Of a stretch of 49,052 nucleotides of DNA, positions 1 to 9,190 are shown in pieces. The first letter of the stretch is position 1. Each line of letters begins with the position of its first letter. The notes under the pieces are model-generated. The model was not told where the DNA came from. It saw only the letters and a program-made list of their open reading frames with translations, and did no database searches. The stretch comes from Mycolicibacter icosiumassiliensis (GTDB taxonomy: Bacteria; Actinomycetota; Actinomycetes; Mycobacteriales; Mycobacteriaceae). The DNA is taken from contig NZ_LT546166.1 of assembly GCF_900078685.2 (NCBI RefSeq), positions 1,272,021 through 1,321,072 on the forward strand, written 5' to 3'. A program made the position numbers and the translations under genes.

Positions 1-1
1 C

Positions 2-343
2 GACGGCGGTGCCGGCGGCCCCGGTGCTGCCGGCGGCAACGGCAGTGCTGCGAACCCCGACGGTGGCGCCGGTGGTAACGGCGGCAGCGGTGGTAACGGC
101 GGCAGTGGCGGTAACGCAGCCGGCGGCAACGCCGGGGGGAAGGGCGGCGCGGCCAACAACCCCAATGGCACCGGAGGTCAAGACGGCGCCACCGGCACCG
201 ACGGCACTCCCGGCGGTCCCGGCGCCGCCGGGCCGGGTGGCCCGGCCGGTGGCGGCGGCTCGGCGGCCGGCGGCGGCACCGCAGGTCCGCCCGGGCAGCC
301 CGGCGAGGGCGGCAAGGGTGGCGGCGTTATCCCGCCCAGCTGA
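2..343 (+). CDS. PGRS-type glycine-rich protein, C-terminal part
   Basis: The reading frame beginning at base 2 is open to the TGA at 341-343 and gives about 113 residues rich in GG-A/N/D-GG repeats, the pattern of mycobacterial PGRS domains. The repeats stop near the end and the protein closes with a proline-containing tail (PPGQPGEGG...VIPPS). The start lies outside the window, so it cannot be told whether a PE domain or a signal peptide heads the protein. The tail resembles the one found after the frameshift in the PGRS gene at 20820-22899 (PGQPGQKITP). Overlapping ORFs in other frames are compositional shadows. Family proteins are usually cell-surface or secreted; the function here is unknown. 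Confidence 0.8.
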   Translation, partial: DGGAGGPGAAGGNGSAANPDGGAGGNGGSGGNGGSGGNAAGGNAGGKGGAANNPNGTGGQDGATGTDGTPGGPGAAGPGGPAGGGGSAAGGGTAGPPGQPGEGGKGGGVIPPS

Positions 344-368
344 TAGCGGGGCGCACGGCGCTATGACT

Positions 369-400
369 GTGGCCGCCGGTCCTTCGGGATCGGCGGCCAC
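369..400. terminator. Bidirectional hairpin with UUCG tetraloop
   Basis: Bases 369-382 pair with 387-400 in a 14-bp, very GC-rich stem (one G.U pair) closed by TTCG at 383-386. It lies between the stop of the PGRS gene (343) and the stop of the convergent serine hydrolase (417), so it can serve both strands. There is no clear T-tract, as is common for mycobacterial terminators. Confidence 0.7.
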
Positions 401-416
401 CGTCGCTGTGACGAGG

Positions 417-1649
417 TCAGGACTGTAGTCGGGCGCCCAGCACGTCGCGGAACAATGCCTGGCGCAACGCGAGTTCGCGCGGATCGCTGTAGAGGTGAAA
501 ACCCAGGCGGTTCATCACGTAGGAATAGCCAATGCCGGTGTCGGGGTCGGCGAATCCGAACGAGCCGCCGAAACCGGGTGTGCCATAAGCACTATCCGAA
601 GAGCCGAAGGCAGAGCCGAAAGCCGGCTTTGACAGCCCCAATGCGAACACCACCTTGACGCCCAACACTTTGTCGCGTTCGCCGCGCGACGGCGGTGCCG
701 GCATCGCGGTGAGCTCGTCGTGCACACCGGGGCTTAGCGGGAGTGCCGGATCCGCGGTCGCGGCGGCGCCGTAGAGCCGCGCGATCGCCGATGCGGAACC
801 GATCCCGTTGGCGGACGGGATCTCCACGGCCCGCACGTCATCGCGGTTGTAGTCGCCATCCCAGGGCTTGATGTCGCGGGGCATGGAACTCGCTCGCCCC
901 AGCAGCCCGAACGGATTGAACGAGGCCGCCACCAGGGCCGCCGGCATCACCCTGAGGTGCAGCAGGGACTCGGCCCGTTTCCACTGGTGCAACAACGCGA
1001 CCTGATCGCGGGTTACCGAACTCGGCAGCCCGATGTGCAGGTCCAGTCCCAGGGGCCGGGCGATTTCGTCGGCGAAGAACCGGCCCAGGCTGCGGCCCGC
1101 CGGGTCGGTGCGGCGGATGAGCTCGGATTCGTACCAGCCCAATGTGATCGCGTGATACCCGTGCCGGGTGCCCGGCGCCCAGAGTGGTTTTTGAGCGGCG
1201 AGCATGGGCGCCAGTCGATTTGGGTCGGCGACGTCGGCCAGGGTGGGTGCGGGCTTTAGCGAGCTCAGCCCGGCCTGATGGCCCAGCAGTTGGCGGACCG
1301 TGACGTCACCCTTGCCGGCCTGGGCGAACTCCGGCCAGTGGGTTGCGACCTTGTCGTCGTAGCTGAAAAGTCCCCGCGAGACCGATAGCGCCACGGCCAG
1401 GGCCGCCACGCCCTTGGTGCTCGAGAAGACGTTGACCATGGTGTCGGGCTGCCATGGTGCGTGCGCAACCCCGTCCCGGTAGCCGCCCCACAGGTCCACG
1501 ACTTTGACGCCGTCGCGGTAGACCGAGACTGCGGCGCCGACCTCGCGGCCGCTGGCGAAGTTGGCCCGGAAGGCATCGGCGACCTTGCCGTAGCCCACGT
1601 CGACGTCTCCGCCGATCCGATCTTGCGGAACCGTGACCCTGAGCACCAT
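417..1649 (-). CDS. Serine hydrolase, class C beta-lactamase-like esterase/lipase
   Basis: This 410-residue protein belongs to the beta-lactamase/EstB-type esterase family (mycobacterial LipD/LipL-like proteins). The nucleophile motif S-x-x-K is at residues 76-79 (SSTK, in VFSSTKGVAALA), and the second catalytic motif with Tyr is near residue 165 (HGYHAITLGW). A C-terminal GGSFGFADP stretch corresponds to the third conserved element. The ATG at 1647-1649 fits the family start. It follows two methyltransferase genes on the same strand with a 60-bp gap, so it may be the last gene of that operon. No obvious signal peptide is seen, suggesting a cytosolic or envelope-associated carboxylesterase. 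The natural substrate is not known. Confidence 0.85.
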   Translation of the reverse strand: MVLRVTVPQDRIGGDVDVGYGKVADAFRANFASGREVGAAVSVYRDGVKVVDLWGGYRDGVAHAPWQPDTMVNVFSSTKGVAALAVALSVSRGLFSYDDKVATHWPEFAQAGKGDVTVRQLLGHQAGLSSLKPAPTLADVADPNRLAPMLAAQKPLWAPGTRHGYHAITLGWYESELIRRTDPAGRSLGRFFADEIARPLGLDLHIGLPSSVTRDQVALLHQWKRAESLLHLRVMPAALVAASFNPFGLLGRASSMPRDIKPWDGDYNRDDVRAVEIPSANGIGSASAIARLYGAAATADPALPLSPGVHDELTAMPAPPSRGERDKVLGVKVVFALGLSKPAFGSAFGSSDSAYGTPGFGGSFGFADPDTGIGYSYVMNRLGFHLYSDPRELALRQALFRDVLGARLQS

Positions 1650-1709
1650 GGGGTGGTTATACCGCTGCCGGAGGACCGCTCGGTGCGGAACGGCGATTTC
1701 GCAGGACTA

Positions 1710-2618
1710 TCAGGTGCGAATCGCCTCGATCGCAACCGAATTGCGCAACCGGGCCACGATCTCACCGTCGGGAAAGACGCGACCGTAGTGGGCGAACACG
1801 GCCTCTCGGCCGCGCTCGCGCACCTGCCATCCGCGCTCGGTCAGATATGTCCCGACCGGGTTTCGCTCGCCGGAGTACACCAGGGTGGCGATGTCCAGAT
1901 CCAGACCCTGGTCGGCGAAGCGCTGACCCAGCGACTGGTTCGAGTCGCTCAGCATGGCCGCGCCGTCGGGGTGGTATTCGGTGGCCACCCGGCTACCCGG
2001 GGCGCTCAACGCGGTGATGTGGTCGAAGAGCCGGTCCTGCGCTTCCGGCGGCAGATAGATGAGCAGGCCCTCTGCACTCCACGCCGTGGGCTTCGTCTCG
2101 TCAAAACCGCTGGCGCGCAACGCGGCCGGCCAGTTGTCACGCAGATCGACGGCCACGGCGCGGCGATCGGCGGTCGGCTGAGCTCCCAGGGCGGCCAGGG
2201 TGCGGGACTTGAACTCGATGACGTCCGGCTGGTCGATCTCGTAGACCACGCTGCCGGCCGGCCAGCCCAGTCGGTAGGCCCGCGAATCCAGTCCGGCGGC
2301 CAGGATGACCGACTGCTGGATGCCGGCGTCCGCGGCCTGCAGGAAGAAGTCGTCGAAGAACCGGGTGCGCACCGCCATCACGGCGGTCATCGGCTCGGCG
2401 GCGGTCTTGGCTTCGGCGGCCACCGCCGGGTCCAGCGTGCCGTCGACCATCTTGGTGAAGAAGTCGATGCCGACCGCACGCACCAGCGGCGCCGCGAACG
2501 GGTCGGAGATGATCGGCTCGGCTTCCACGGTGGCCAGCGCGCGGGCGGCGGCGACCATGGTGGCGGTGGTGCCCACGCTGGAGGCCAGGTCCCAGCTATC
2601 GTTCTCGGTGCGTGCCAT
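1710..2618 (-). CDS. SAM-dependent methyltransferase (TIGR00027 / leucine carboxyl methyltransferase superfamily), copy 1
   Basis: This 302-residue protein opens with [22 protein letters not shown], the hallmark N-terminus of the large mycobacterial family of putative O-methyltransferases. The SAM-binding core is [14 protein letters not shown] (about residues 104-117), followed by the acidic YEIDQPDVIEFK motif and the WSAEGLLIYLP segment. Its start is only 5 bp from the stop of the paralogue at 2624-3556, which implies translational coupling. The two proteins are clearly homologous and look like a tandem duplication. M. tuberculosis has a homologue in the same place, beside secY (Rv0731c). 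The substrate is unknown for the whole family. Confidence 0.9.
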   Translation of the reverse strand: MARTENDSWDLASSVGTTATMVAAARALATVEAEPIISDPFAAPLVRAVGIDFFTKMVDGTLDPAVAAEAKTAAEPMTAVMAVRTRFFDDFFLQAADAGIQQSVILAAGLDSRAYRLGWPAGSVVYEIDQPDVIEFKSRTLAALGAQPTADRRAVAVDLRDNWPAALRASGFDETKPTAWSAEGLLIYLPPEAQDRLFDHITALSAPGSRVATEYHPDGAAMLSDSNQSLGQRFADQGLDLDIATLVYSGERNPVGTYLTERGWQVRERGREAVFAHYGRVFPDGEIVARLRNSVAIEAIRT

Positions 2619-2623
2619 GGCCG

Positions 2624-3556
2624 TCAGCCCCGGACCGCACTGATGTAGGCCAGCTTGCCGAAGCCGGGCTCCGCGTCGATATCCAGCGGTGGCAGCCCGT
2701 ACTCGGCGAACAGGGCGCCGACGTCGTGACTGTCGACCCGCCAGTCGTGGCCGGCCAGATAACTACCGGCCTCGTTGCGGTCCCCGAAGTAGAGCAATTC
2801 GGCCATGTCGATGTCGACCCCGTGGCTGCGCATCCGTTCCGCGGATTCCTGCATGCGCCGGCGGGCCTGTGCTTCGGTGTCGGCGTCGAGGCCCGGCATG
2901 CTCTCGGTGGCGATCCGGCTGCCCGGTGCGCTCAGTGCGGTCACGGTGTCCAGCAGCCGATCCTGCGCGTCCGGGGGCAGGTAACCCAGCAGCCCCTCCG
3001 CGCTCCAGGCGGTCGGCAGGGCGGGGTCGAAGCCGGCCGCCTGTAGCGCCGTCGGCCAATCCTCGCGCAGGTCGATCGAGACGGTGCGCCGGGTGGCGGT
3101 GGGCTGCGCGCCCTGCTCGGCCAGCACCCGGGTCTTGAATTCGATCACCTCGGGCTGGTCGATCTCATAGACAACGGTGCCGGCCGGCCAGTCCAGTCGG
3201 TAGGCGCGCGAGTCCAGCCCGGACGCCAGGATGACTACCTGGCGGATGCCGGCGGCACCGGCGTCGGTGAAGAAGTCATCGAAGAATCGGGTGCGGGCCG
3301 CCATGTTGTCGGCCATCCGGGCCAGGTCCATCGGAGCCTGGTCGCCGAAGTCTTCCGGGGCGATCTCGCCGCTGGCCAACTTGGTGAACAGGTCTAGGCC
3401 GACGGCGCGCACCAAAGGCTCGGCGAATGGGTCGTTGATCAGGGGATGGGCGGCCCGGCTGGCGACCGCACGGCCCACAGCCACGCCGGTGGCGGTGATG
3501 CCCACGCTGGAGGCCAGGTCCCAGGTGTCTCCATCAAATCGGGCGTTACGTGCCAT
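2624..3556 (-). CDS. SAM-dependent methyltransferase (TIGR00027 family), copy 2
   Basis: This 310-residue paralogue of the downstream gene has the same [23 protein letters not shown]-terminus, SAM-binding [31 protein letters not shown] and [20 protein letters not shown] motifs. The ATG at 3554-3556 is preceded by an AGGAG Shine-Dalgarno (minus strand, within 3557-3575). It is the first gene of a likely operon with copy 1 and the serine hydrolase, and is divergent from secY. The two copies differ most in the C-terminal third, where copy 2 has an extra charged insert ([18 protein letters not shown]), so they may recognise different acceptors. Confidence 0.9.
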   Translation of the reverse strand: MARNARFDGDTWDLASSVGITATGVAVGRAVASRAAHPLINDPFAEPLVRAVGLDLFTKLASGEIAPEDFGDQAPMDLARMADNMAARTRFFDDFFTDAGAAGIRQVVILASGLDSRAYRLDWPAGTVVYEIDQPEVIEFKTRVLAEQGAQPTATRRTVSIDLREDWPTALQAAGFDPALPTAWSAEGLLGYLPPDAQDRLLDTVTALSAPGSRIATESMPGLDADTEAQARRRMQESAERMRSHGVDIDMAELLYFGDRNEAGSYLAGHDWRVDSHDVGALFAEYGLPPLDIDAEPGFGKLAYISAVRG

Positions 3557-3871
3557 GGTGCGTACTCCTATCTATCTAGCCCTGCTGGTCGAGTGCCGCA
3601 GGGAAGTTAGTTAGCGTGTTTAACGAGCCATCGGTGACTGTACGCCGCTACGCTGGTCGCACGCTGGCAGTGCCGCCAACGCCCGCCCGGCCCGCGGTGC
3701 GCAGCTGTTACTCTCGTAGACTGCTGACGCGCCTAAGACACGCGTGGCCTTGTCGTGATCGGCCGGCACGTGGACGCGAAAACGCAGGACTAACCCAGGA
3801 CTAACCGGGGCTGGGACAGAACAGCCCATTGGAACGCCGCGACCGAACCTCGGCTGCGCAGGAGGAGAAGA
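3557..3871. promoter_or_regulatory. Divergent intergenic region, methyltransferase / secY
   Basis: This gene-free 315-bp region must hold the promoter of the minus-strand methyltransferase operon and any separate secY promoter. I could not fix -35/-10 boxes with confidence. It contains an exact tandem duplication of the 11-mer CAGGACTAACC at 3785-3795 and 3796-3806, and the secY Shine-Dalgarno GGAGGAG at 3861-3867. Confidence 0.5.
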
Positions 3872-5203
3872 GTGTTCTCGGCTTTCATCTCATCACTGCG
3901 GACGGTCGACCTGAGGCGCAAGATCTTGTTCGCGCTGGGCATCATCGTGGTGTACCGCCTGGGAGCCGCGATCCCGTCGCCCGGTGTCGACTACCAGAAC
4001 GTGCAGCAGTGCATCAAAGAAGTCAGCGGTGGCGACGCCGCGCAGGTGTACTCGCTGATCAACCTGTTCTCCGGCGGCGCACTGCTGCAGCTGACGGTGT
4101 TCGCCATCGGCGTGATGCCCTACATCACCGCCAGCATCATCGTGCAGCTGCTCACCGTGGTGATCCCGCGCTTCGAGGAACTGCGTAAAGAAGGCCAGTC
4201 CGGCCAGAACAAGATGACGCAGTACACCCGTTATCTGACGGTCGCGCTGGCCGTTCTGCAGGCCACCAGCATCGTGGCGTTGGCCGCCAACGGCGGACTG
4301 TTGCAGACCTGCAGCCTGCGACACGACATCATCTCCGACCACAGCATCTTCACCCTGATGGTCATCGTGCTGGTGATGACCTCCGGCGCGGTGCTGGTGA
4401 TGTGGCTCGGTGAGCTGATCACCGAGCGCGGCATCGGCAACGGCATGTCGCTGCTGATCTTCGTCGGTATCGCCGCCCGCATTCCGATCGAGGGCAAGAC
4501 CATCCTGGACTCCCGCGGCGCGGTGGTGTTCACCATGGTCCTTTTGGCGGCACTGGCCATCGTCGTCGGCGTGGTCTTCGTGGAGCAGGGCCAGCGCCGT
4601 ATCCCGGTGCAGTACGCCAAGCGCATGGTGGGCCGGCGCATGTATGGCGGCACTTCGACGTACCTGCCGCTGAAGGTCAACCAGGCCGGCGTTATCCCGG
4701 TCATCTTCGCCTCGTCGCTGATCTACATTCCGCAGCTGATCACGCAGTTGGTCCACAGTGGCAGCGGGGGGCCCGGCAACAGCTGGTGGGACAAGTTCGT
4801 CAGCACCTACTTGTCCGATCCGTCCAACTTCGTCTACATCGGCATGTACTTCGGCCTGATCATCTTCTTCACGTACTTCTACGTGTCCATCACGTTCAAC
4901 CCCGACGAGCGGGCCGACGAGATGAAGAAGTTCGGTGGCTTCATTCCGGGCATCCGGCCGGGACGCCCGACCGCGGACTACCTGCGCTACGTGCTCAGCC
5001 GGATCACGCTGCCGGGCTCGATCTACCTCGGCATCATCTCGGTGCTGCCGAACCTGTTCCTGCACATGGGCAGCTCGGGCACCGTTCAGAACCTGCCCTT
5101 CGGCGGCACCGCGGTGCTGATCATGATCGGCGTCGGTCTGGACACGGTGAAGCAGATCGAGAGCCAGCTCATGCAGCGCAACTACGAAGGGTTCCTCAAG
5201 TGA
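3872..5203 (+). CDS. secY: Preprotein translocase subunit SecY
   Basis: SecY is the channel subunit of the SecYEG translocon in the inner membrane. The 443 residues show the family's ten membrane segments, the N-terminal [25 protein letters not shown] helix, the plug region after it, the [10 protein letters not shown] and [14 protein letters not shown] loops, and the [20 protein letters not shown] segment. The GTG at 3872 sits 4 nt after GGAGGAG. The protein matches my memory of M. tuberculosis SecY (Rv0732) closely along its whole length. The stop TGA overlaps the GTG start of adk, so secY, adk and map are translationally coupled. Confidence 0.98.
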   Translation: MFSAFISSLRTVDLRRKILFALGIIVVYRLGAAIPSPGVDYQNVQQCIKEVSGGDAAQVYSLINLFSGGALLQLTVFAIGVMPYITASIIVQLLTVVIPRFEELRKEGQSGQNKMTQYTRYLTVALAVLQATSIVALAANGGLLQTCSLRHDIISDHSIFTLMVIVLVMTSGAVLVMWLGELITERGIGNGMSLLIFVGIAARIPIEGKTILDSRGAVVFTMVLLAALAIVVGVVFVEQGQRRIPVQYAKRMVGRRMYGGTSTYLPLKVNQAGVIPVIFASSLIYIPQLITQLVHSGSGGPGNSWWDKFVSTYLSDPSNFVYIGMYFGLIIFFTYFYVSITFNPDERADEMKKFGGFIPGIRPGRPTADYLRYVLSRITLPGSIYLGIISVLPNLFLHMGSSGTVQNLPFGGTAVLIMIGVGLDTVKQIESQLMQRNYEGFLK

Positions 5204-5751
5204 GAGTCGTACTGCTGGGACCGCCGGGGGCCGGCAAGGGCACCCAGGCGGCGAAGCTGGCGGAGAAGCTGGGAGTCCCGCAGATCTCCACGGGCGATCT
5301 GTTCCGCCACAACATTGCCGAGGGCACCGAGCTGGGCAAGCAGGCCAAGCAGTACCTCGATGCAGGCGACCTGGTGCCGCCCGAGCTGACCAACGCGCTC
5401 GTCGAAGACCGGATCGACCAGCCCGATGCCGCGGGCGGCTTCATCCTCGACGGCTACCCCCGCTCGGTGGAGCAGGCCGAGGCGCTGCACGCCATGCTGG
5501 AAAGCCGGCAGACCAAACTGGATGCGGTGCTCGAGTTCCGGGTCACCGAGAGCGAACTGCTCAAGCGGCTCAAGGAACGTGGTCGCGCCGACGACACCGC
5601 TGAGGTCATCCACAACCGGATGATGGTCTACCGCGAAGAGACCACCCCGTTGCTGGACTACTACCAGGACGAGCACGACCTGCATGTTGTGGACGCGCTG
5701 GGCACGCTCGATGAGGTGTTCACCCGCGCCCTGAACGCCCTGGGACAGTAG
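5200..5751 (+). CDS. adk: Adenylate kinase
   Basis: Adenylate kinase interconverts ATP + AMP and 2 ADP in the cytosol. The start is the GTG at 5200, whose bases overlap the secY stop (TGA 5201-5203); this gives [15 protein letters not shown] with the P-loop at residues 7-15 and a total of 183 residues. The AMP-binding STGDLFR and [10 protein letters not shown] motifs and the LID-region arginine GRADDT are present. There is no zinc-finger LID insertion, as expected of the short actinobacterial form. The last bases overlap the map start (TAG/GTG sharing base 5751). Confidence 0.97.
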   Translation: MRVVLLGPPGAGKGTQAAKLAEKLGVPQISTGDLFRHNIAEGTELGKQAKQYLDAGDLVPPELTNALVEDRIDQPDAAGGFILDGYPRSVEQAEALHAMLESRQTKLDAVLEFRVTESELLKRLKERGRADDTAEVIHNRMMVYREETTPLLDYYQDEHDLHVVDALGTLDEVFTRALNALGQ

Positions 5752-6554
5752 TGATCGGACTGCCGAAGCGGCGCAAAGCGGTGCCGCATCGCAGCCCGGG
5801 TGAGCTCGACGCGATGGCCGCGGCAGGCGCCGTCGTCGCTGCCGCACTGGCCGCAGTCCGCGAAGCGGCGGCCGTCGGCGTCTCGACACTGCAATTGGAC
5901 GAAATCGCCGAATCGGTGATCCGGGACGCGGGCGCCACGCCGTCGTTCCTGGGCTATCACGGATTCCCGGCGTCGATCTGCAGCTCGGTCAACGACCGGG
6001 TGGTGCACGGCATCCCGACGGCGGCCGAGGTGCTGGTGGCGGGTGATCTGGTGTCCATCGACTGCGGCGCGATCCTGGACGGCTGGCACGGCGACGCCGC
6101 GGTCACGTTCGGGATCGAGACGCTGAGTGCGGCCGACGAAAACCTGTCCGCCGCAACCCGACAGGCGATGGAGGCCGGAATCGCCGCGATGGTGGTGGGC
6201 AACCGACTCAGCGACGTTTCGCACGCCATCGAAATGGGCGCCCGCGCCGCGTCGACTGAGTTCAAACGCTCGTTCGGCATCGTTGCCGGCTACGGCGGCC
6301 ACGGTATCGGCCGCCAGATGCACATGGACCCCTTCCTGCCCAACGAGGGATCGCCGGGCCGGGGACCGCTGCTGGTGGCGGGCTCGGTGCTGGCCATCGA
6401 GCCGATGCTGACCCTGGGAACCGACCAGACCGTGATCCTCGAAGACGAGTGGACCGTCGTCACCGCCGACGGATCCCGCGCCGCGCACTGGGAGCACAGC
6501 GTCGCGGTGACCGAGGACGGGCCCAGAATTCTGACCCGCCCGGCCGCCGGCTGA
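5751..6554 (+). CDS. map: Methionine aminopeptidase, type I
   Basis: MetAP removes the initiator methionine from nascent proteins. In 267 residues the five metal ligands are visible: D104 (SIDCG), D115 (WHGD), H184 (GYGGHGIG), E217 (AIEPM) and E248 (WEHS). The GTG start shares its first base with the adk stop. It closes the secY-adk-map block. In many actinobacteria infA follows here, and in M. tuberculosis sigL-rslA; in this window an FAD monooxygenase gene follows and infA lies about 29 kb downstream. Confidence 0.97.
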   Translation: MIGLPKRRKAVPHRSPGELDAMAAAGAVVAAALAAVREAAAVGVSTLQLDEIAESVIRDAGATPSFLGYHGFPASICSSVNDRVVHGIPTAAEVLVAGDLVSIDCGAILDGWHGDAAVTFGIETLSAADENLSAATRQAMEAGIAAMVVGNRLSDVSHAIEMGARAASTEFKRSFGIVAGYGGHGIGRQMHMDPFLPNEGSPGRGPLLVAGSVLAIEPMLTLGTDQTVILEDEWTVVTADGSRAAHWEHSVAVTEDGPRILTRPAAG

Positions 6555-6601
6555 CCCGTCGGGGATTTGAACCAAACTCCCCGCTGAACCGTGTCACCAC
6601 G

Positions 6602-7849
6602 GTGAAGGTGCGAGCCTTGAACGCGCCATCAGCCTTGCGCATCCTTGTGGTCGGAGCAGGCGTGGCGGGGATTTCGCTTGCTCGCGGGCTGGTGCGTGAC
6701 GGTCACGACGTCACCGTTTTCGAGCAGCGGCCGCACCTTCAGGCCGGCGGGGGTGCCGTGACCATTTGGTCCAACGGCGCGACGGTGCTGGGACAGCTGG
6801 GCGTGGATATGGCGGGAGCCGGGCAGCCGTTGTCGGCGGTTGAGGTGACGACGTCCACCGGTCGCCCGCTGGCCACGCTCGACATGACCGCAATGGCGCG
6901 CGGGCTGGGCGCACCGGTTCGGATGGTTCCGCGCCGGGTGCTGCTGGAGCGCCTGCTGGAGAACTTTCCGGCCGAGCGCATTCGGTGCAATGCCCGCGTG
7001 GTGGGCGTGAGCGCTACCGAGGGCGAGGCGCGAGTCGACTTCGAGGACGGCAGCTCGGTCAACGGCGATCTGTTGATCGGTGCCGACGGGCTGCATTCGA
7101 TGGTGCGGGATCTCACCGACGCGCCGCCGGCCAAGCCGACCGGCTGGAGCAGCTGGCAGGGCCTGGTCAGCCTCCCGGACCTGGTCGCCGACAAGCGGGT
7201 GGCGCTGATGACTGTCGGCAAGCACGGAAACCTCGGACTGTGGCCGGCCGGTGGCCCTGAACTGCAGTGGTGGTTCGACCTGCCGTGGTCACCGGACTTC
7301 GTTCGGCCGGCATCCCCGATCGACATGATCCGTCAACAGTTCGCCGGCTGGTCCGCGCCGGTCGATCGGGTGCTGGCTGCCTTGACCGACGACGACCTGG
7401 CCGGCTCGCCCTACCCGCACTTTCGTCATCCGGCTCCCGGGGCAGGCCGGGGTGCGCTCACCCTGATCGGCGACGCGTGGCACACCATGCCGCCCACCAT
7501 GGCGCAGGGAACCAACCAGGCGCTGCTCGACACCATGGTGCTGTGCAAGGCGCTGGCCGATCTCCGGCCGGCACCGTCACCTGATGATCTGGCGCGCGCG
7601 CTGCGCTGGTACGAGAACACTCGCCGCCGCAAAGTGGCGGCGGTGTCTCGGGTGACGGCGCTGCAGCTGTCCCACAGTGAGTTGGTGCTGCGACCGGCGG
7701 CGTTCATCCCGGACCGATTGCACACCTGGGGGATGACCATGTTTTTGCGCTCGGTCAGTCATCGCCGGATCTCGGCCGAGATCAGCCGCGGCCTCGGGCT
7801 AGCCGACATCGGTCGCGTCGCCAACCAGACAACAGATCGCAGCCATTGA
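6602..7849 (+). CDS. FAD-dependent monooxygenase (aromatic hydroxylase family)
   Basis: This 415-residue flavoprotein resembles p-hydroxybenzoate hydroxylase-type monooxygenases, which use FAD and NAD(P)H to hydroxylate a substrate. The dinucleotide-binding GxGxxG lies in ILVVGAGVAGISLARGL near the N-terminus, the DG motif in LLIGADGLHSMVRD, and the second FAD motif in LIGDAWHTMPPTMAQGTNQALLD. The start is uncertain: GTG 6602 is chosen because it keeps the complete Rossmann strand, but GTG 6608 or TTG 6617 would also serve. Its stop overlaps the Shine-Dalgarno of the DUF4389 gene. The substrate is unknown. Confidence 0.85.
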   Translation: MKVRALNAPSALRILVVGAGVAGISLARGLVRDGHDVTVFEQRPHLQAGGGAVTIWSNGATVLGQLGVDMAGAGQPLSAVEVTTSTGRPLATLDMTAMARGLGAPVRMVPRRVLLERLLENFPAERIRCNARVVGVSATEGEARVDFEDGSSVNGDLLIGADGLHSMVRDLTDAPPAKPTGWSSWQGLVSLPDLVADKRVALMTVGKHGNLGLWPAGGPELQWWFDLPWSPDFVRPASPIDMIRQQFAGWSAPVDRVLAALTDDDLAGSPYPHFRHPAPGAGRGALTLIGDAWHTMPPTMAQGTNQALLDTMVLCKALADLRPAPSPDDLARALRWYENTRRRKVAAVSRVTALQLSHSELVLRPAAFIPDRLHTWGMTMFLRSVSHRRISAEISRGLGLADIGRVANQTTDRSH

Positions 7850-7862
7850 GGAGGGCGGACCG

Positions 7863-8522
7863 ATGTCGCTTCCCGCGGACGAAGATGTGGTCGCTCGCCC
7901 CGCCCCGCCGGCACCGGCCGATCCGGTGCGGGTGCGCGGTGAGTTCGACAGGCCCTCGCGCTGGCTCTGGCTGATCAAATGGTGCGTGCTGGCCACCCCG
8001 CACTACCCGATCTTGATCGGTCTCTATCTGGCCTACGTGCCGCTGACCTTCGTTGCCGGAGTGGCGATTGCGATCACCGGGCGGTACCCGCGACCGATCT
8101 TCGACTTCAATGTGGGCGTGCTGCGCTGGTCATGGCGGGTGATGAATTACCGGTTTCCGATGAACAGCACCGACAGATTCCCACCGTTCACGCTGGCGTC
8201 GCGGCCCGACTATCCGGCCGATCTGCAGGTCGACTATCCCGAGCGGCTCGAGCGCCGGGCGGTGCTGATCAAGTGGTGGCTGTTGGGGTTGCCGCAGATC
8301 CTGATGTGTTGGGCCCTGGAGCCTGCGCTGCAGTTGCTGTGCGTGATCACGGCGGTGACGCTGTTGATCACCGGGACGATCCCGGCCGGCATGTCGGATC
8401 TGCTGTTGGGCATCGTTCGGTGGCGTTACCGGGTGGCTGTCTACGTCTCCTTGATGAGTGATGCGTATCCGCCGTTCCGGCTGGATCAGGGCGAGCGGTG
8501 GGGGAGCGATGGCGCGCCGTAA
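7863..8522 (+). CDS. DUF4389 integral membrane protein
   Basis: This 219-residue protein carries the DUF4389 pattern twice: a hydrophobic hairpin (IKWCVLATPHYPILIGLYLAYVP and IKWWLLGLPQILM), a second membrane segment, and then an R-W-x-x-R-V motif (VGVLRWSWRVMNYRFP and LGIVRWRYRVAVYVSLMSD) followed by YPPF. About four membrane helices are likely. The ATG at 7863 follows GAGGAGG at 7848-7854, which overlaps the stop of the monooxygenase. It overlaps the next methyltransferase by 14 bp. The three genes form a tight operon, but no role is known for DUF4389. Confidence 0.8.
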   Translation: MSLPADEDVVARPAPPAPADPVRVRGEFDRPSRWLWLIKWCVLATPHYPILIGLYLAYVPLTFVAGVAIAITGRYPRPIFDFNVGVLRWSWRVMNYRFPMNSTDRFPPFTLASRPDYPADLQVDYPERLERRAVLIKWWLLGLPQILMCWALEPALQLLCVITAVTLLITGTIPAGMSDLLLGIVRWRYRVAVYVSLMSDAYPPFRLDQGERWGSDGAP

Positions 8523-9162
8523 TCCGCTGTTCCCGTACGTGTATCGGCTCGGAATGCCGTTCTTCGACCGGCTGTTCTATCGCCGCTACCGACAGACGGC
8601 CATGAGCTATGCCATGGGCCGGTTGCTGATGGTCGGCCTCGGGCCCGGAGCGGACCTGATGTTTCTGCCCGCGGCGGTGACGTCGGTCGCGGCCATCGAG
8701 CCGGAGCCGGCGATGCGTCGGATGGCCGCCGCCATCGCCCGCCGCCACGGCATCCCGGTGGATATCGTCGATGGAGTCGGCGAGTCGATTCCCTTCCCGG
8801 ACAACAGTTTCGATTCGGTACATGTCGGGCTCGTGCTGTGCTCGGTCGACGATGTCGATGCCACTCTCGGCGAGATTCGCCGGGTGCTGGCCCCCGGGGG
8901 CCGGCTGGTGGTGCTCGAGCATGTCCGCGGGGATGGCGCGATGGGCCGATTTCAGGATCTGATCGCGAAGCCGTGGGCATGGCTGGCGTCCGGCTGCCGG
9001 CCGAACCGCCGCACCCTTGATGCCATCGCCGCAGCCGGATTCGACACCACCGGGCTGTCCAGTATCAGGCGGACCCCGGTGCCGCCCCCGTGCACACCGC
9101 AGCTGCAGGGGTTCGCCACTGTGCTGCGTCAAGAACCGCCGATCGGTGCGAACGTGGGATAG
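8509..9162 (+). CDS. Class I SAM-dependent methyltransferase (Methyltransf_11 / UbiE-like)
   Basis: This 217-residue protein has methyltransferase motif I modified to LMVGLGPGADLMFLP, the acidic AIEPEPAMRRMA motif, the VDGVGESIPFPDNSFDSVH motif with the characteristic Pro-Phe-Pro/Asp-x-Ser-Phe-Asp, and the EIRRVLAPGGRLVVLEHVR post-motif. The ATG at 8509 is chosen over upstream in-frame starts because GGTGGGGGAG precedes it. It overlaps the DUF4389 gene by 14 bp. It may act on a lipid or small molecule modified by the neighbouring monooxygenase; that link is inferred from operon layout alone. Confidence 0.85.
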   Translation: MARRNPLFPYVYRLGMPFFDRLFYRRYRQTAMSYAMGRLLMVGLGPGADLMFLPAAVTSVAAIEPEPAMRRMAAAIARRHGIPVDIVDGVGESIPFPDNSFDSVHVGLVLCSVDDVDATLGEIRRVLAPGGRLVVLEHVRGDGAMGRFQDLIAKPWAWLASGCRPNRRTLDAIAAAGFDTTGLSSIRRTPVPPPCTPQLQGFATVLRQEPPIGANVG

Positions 9163-9190
9163 GTAACGTCGAGAGATTGGAGTTCCCACC

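Noticed and set aside
9..428. 139-codon ORF (MPAAPVLPAATAV...) at the window start
   Set aside because: Off-frame reading of the PGRS repeats; the glycine frame (2-343) is the coding one.
3893..5065. 390-codon minus-strand ORF inside secY
   Set aside because: Antisense shadow of secY, rich in His/Asp/Gln/Arg as expected from reverse-reading membrane codons.
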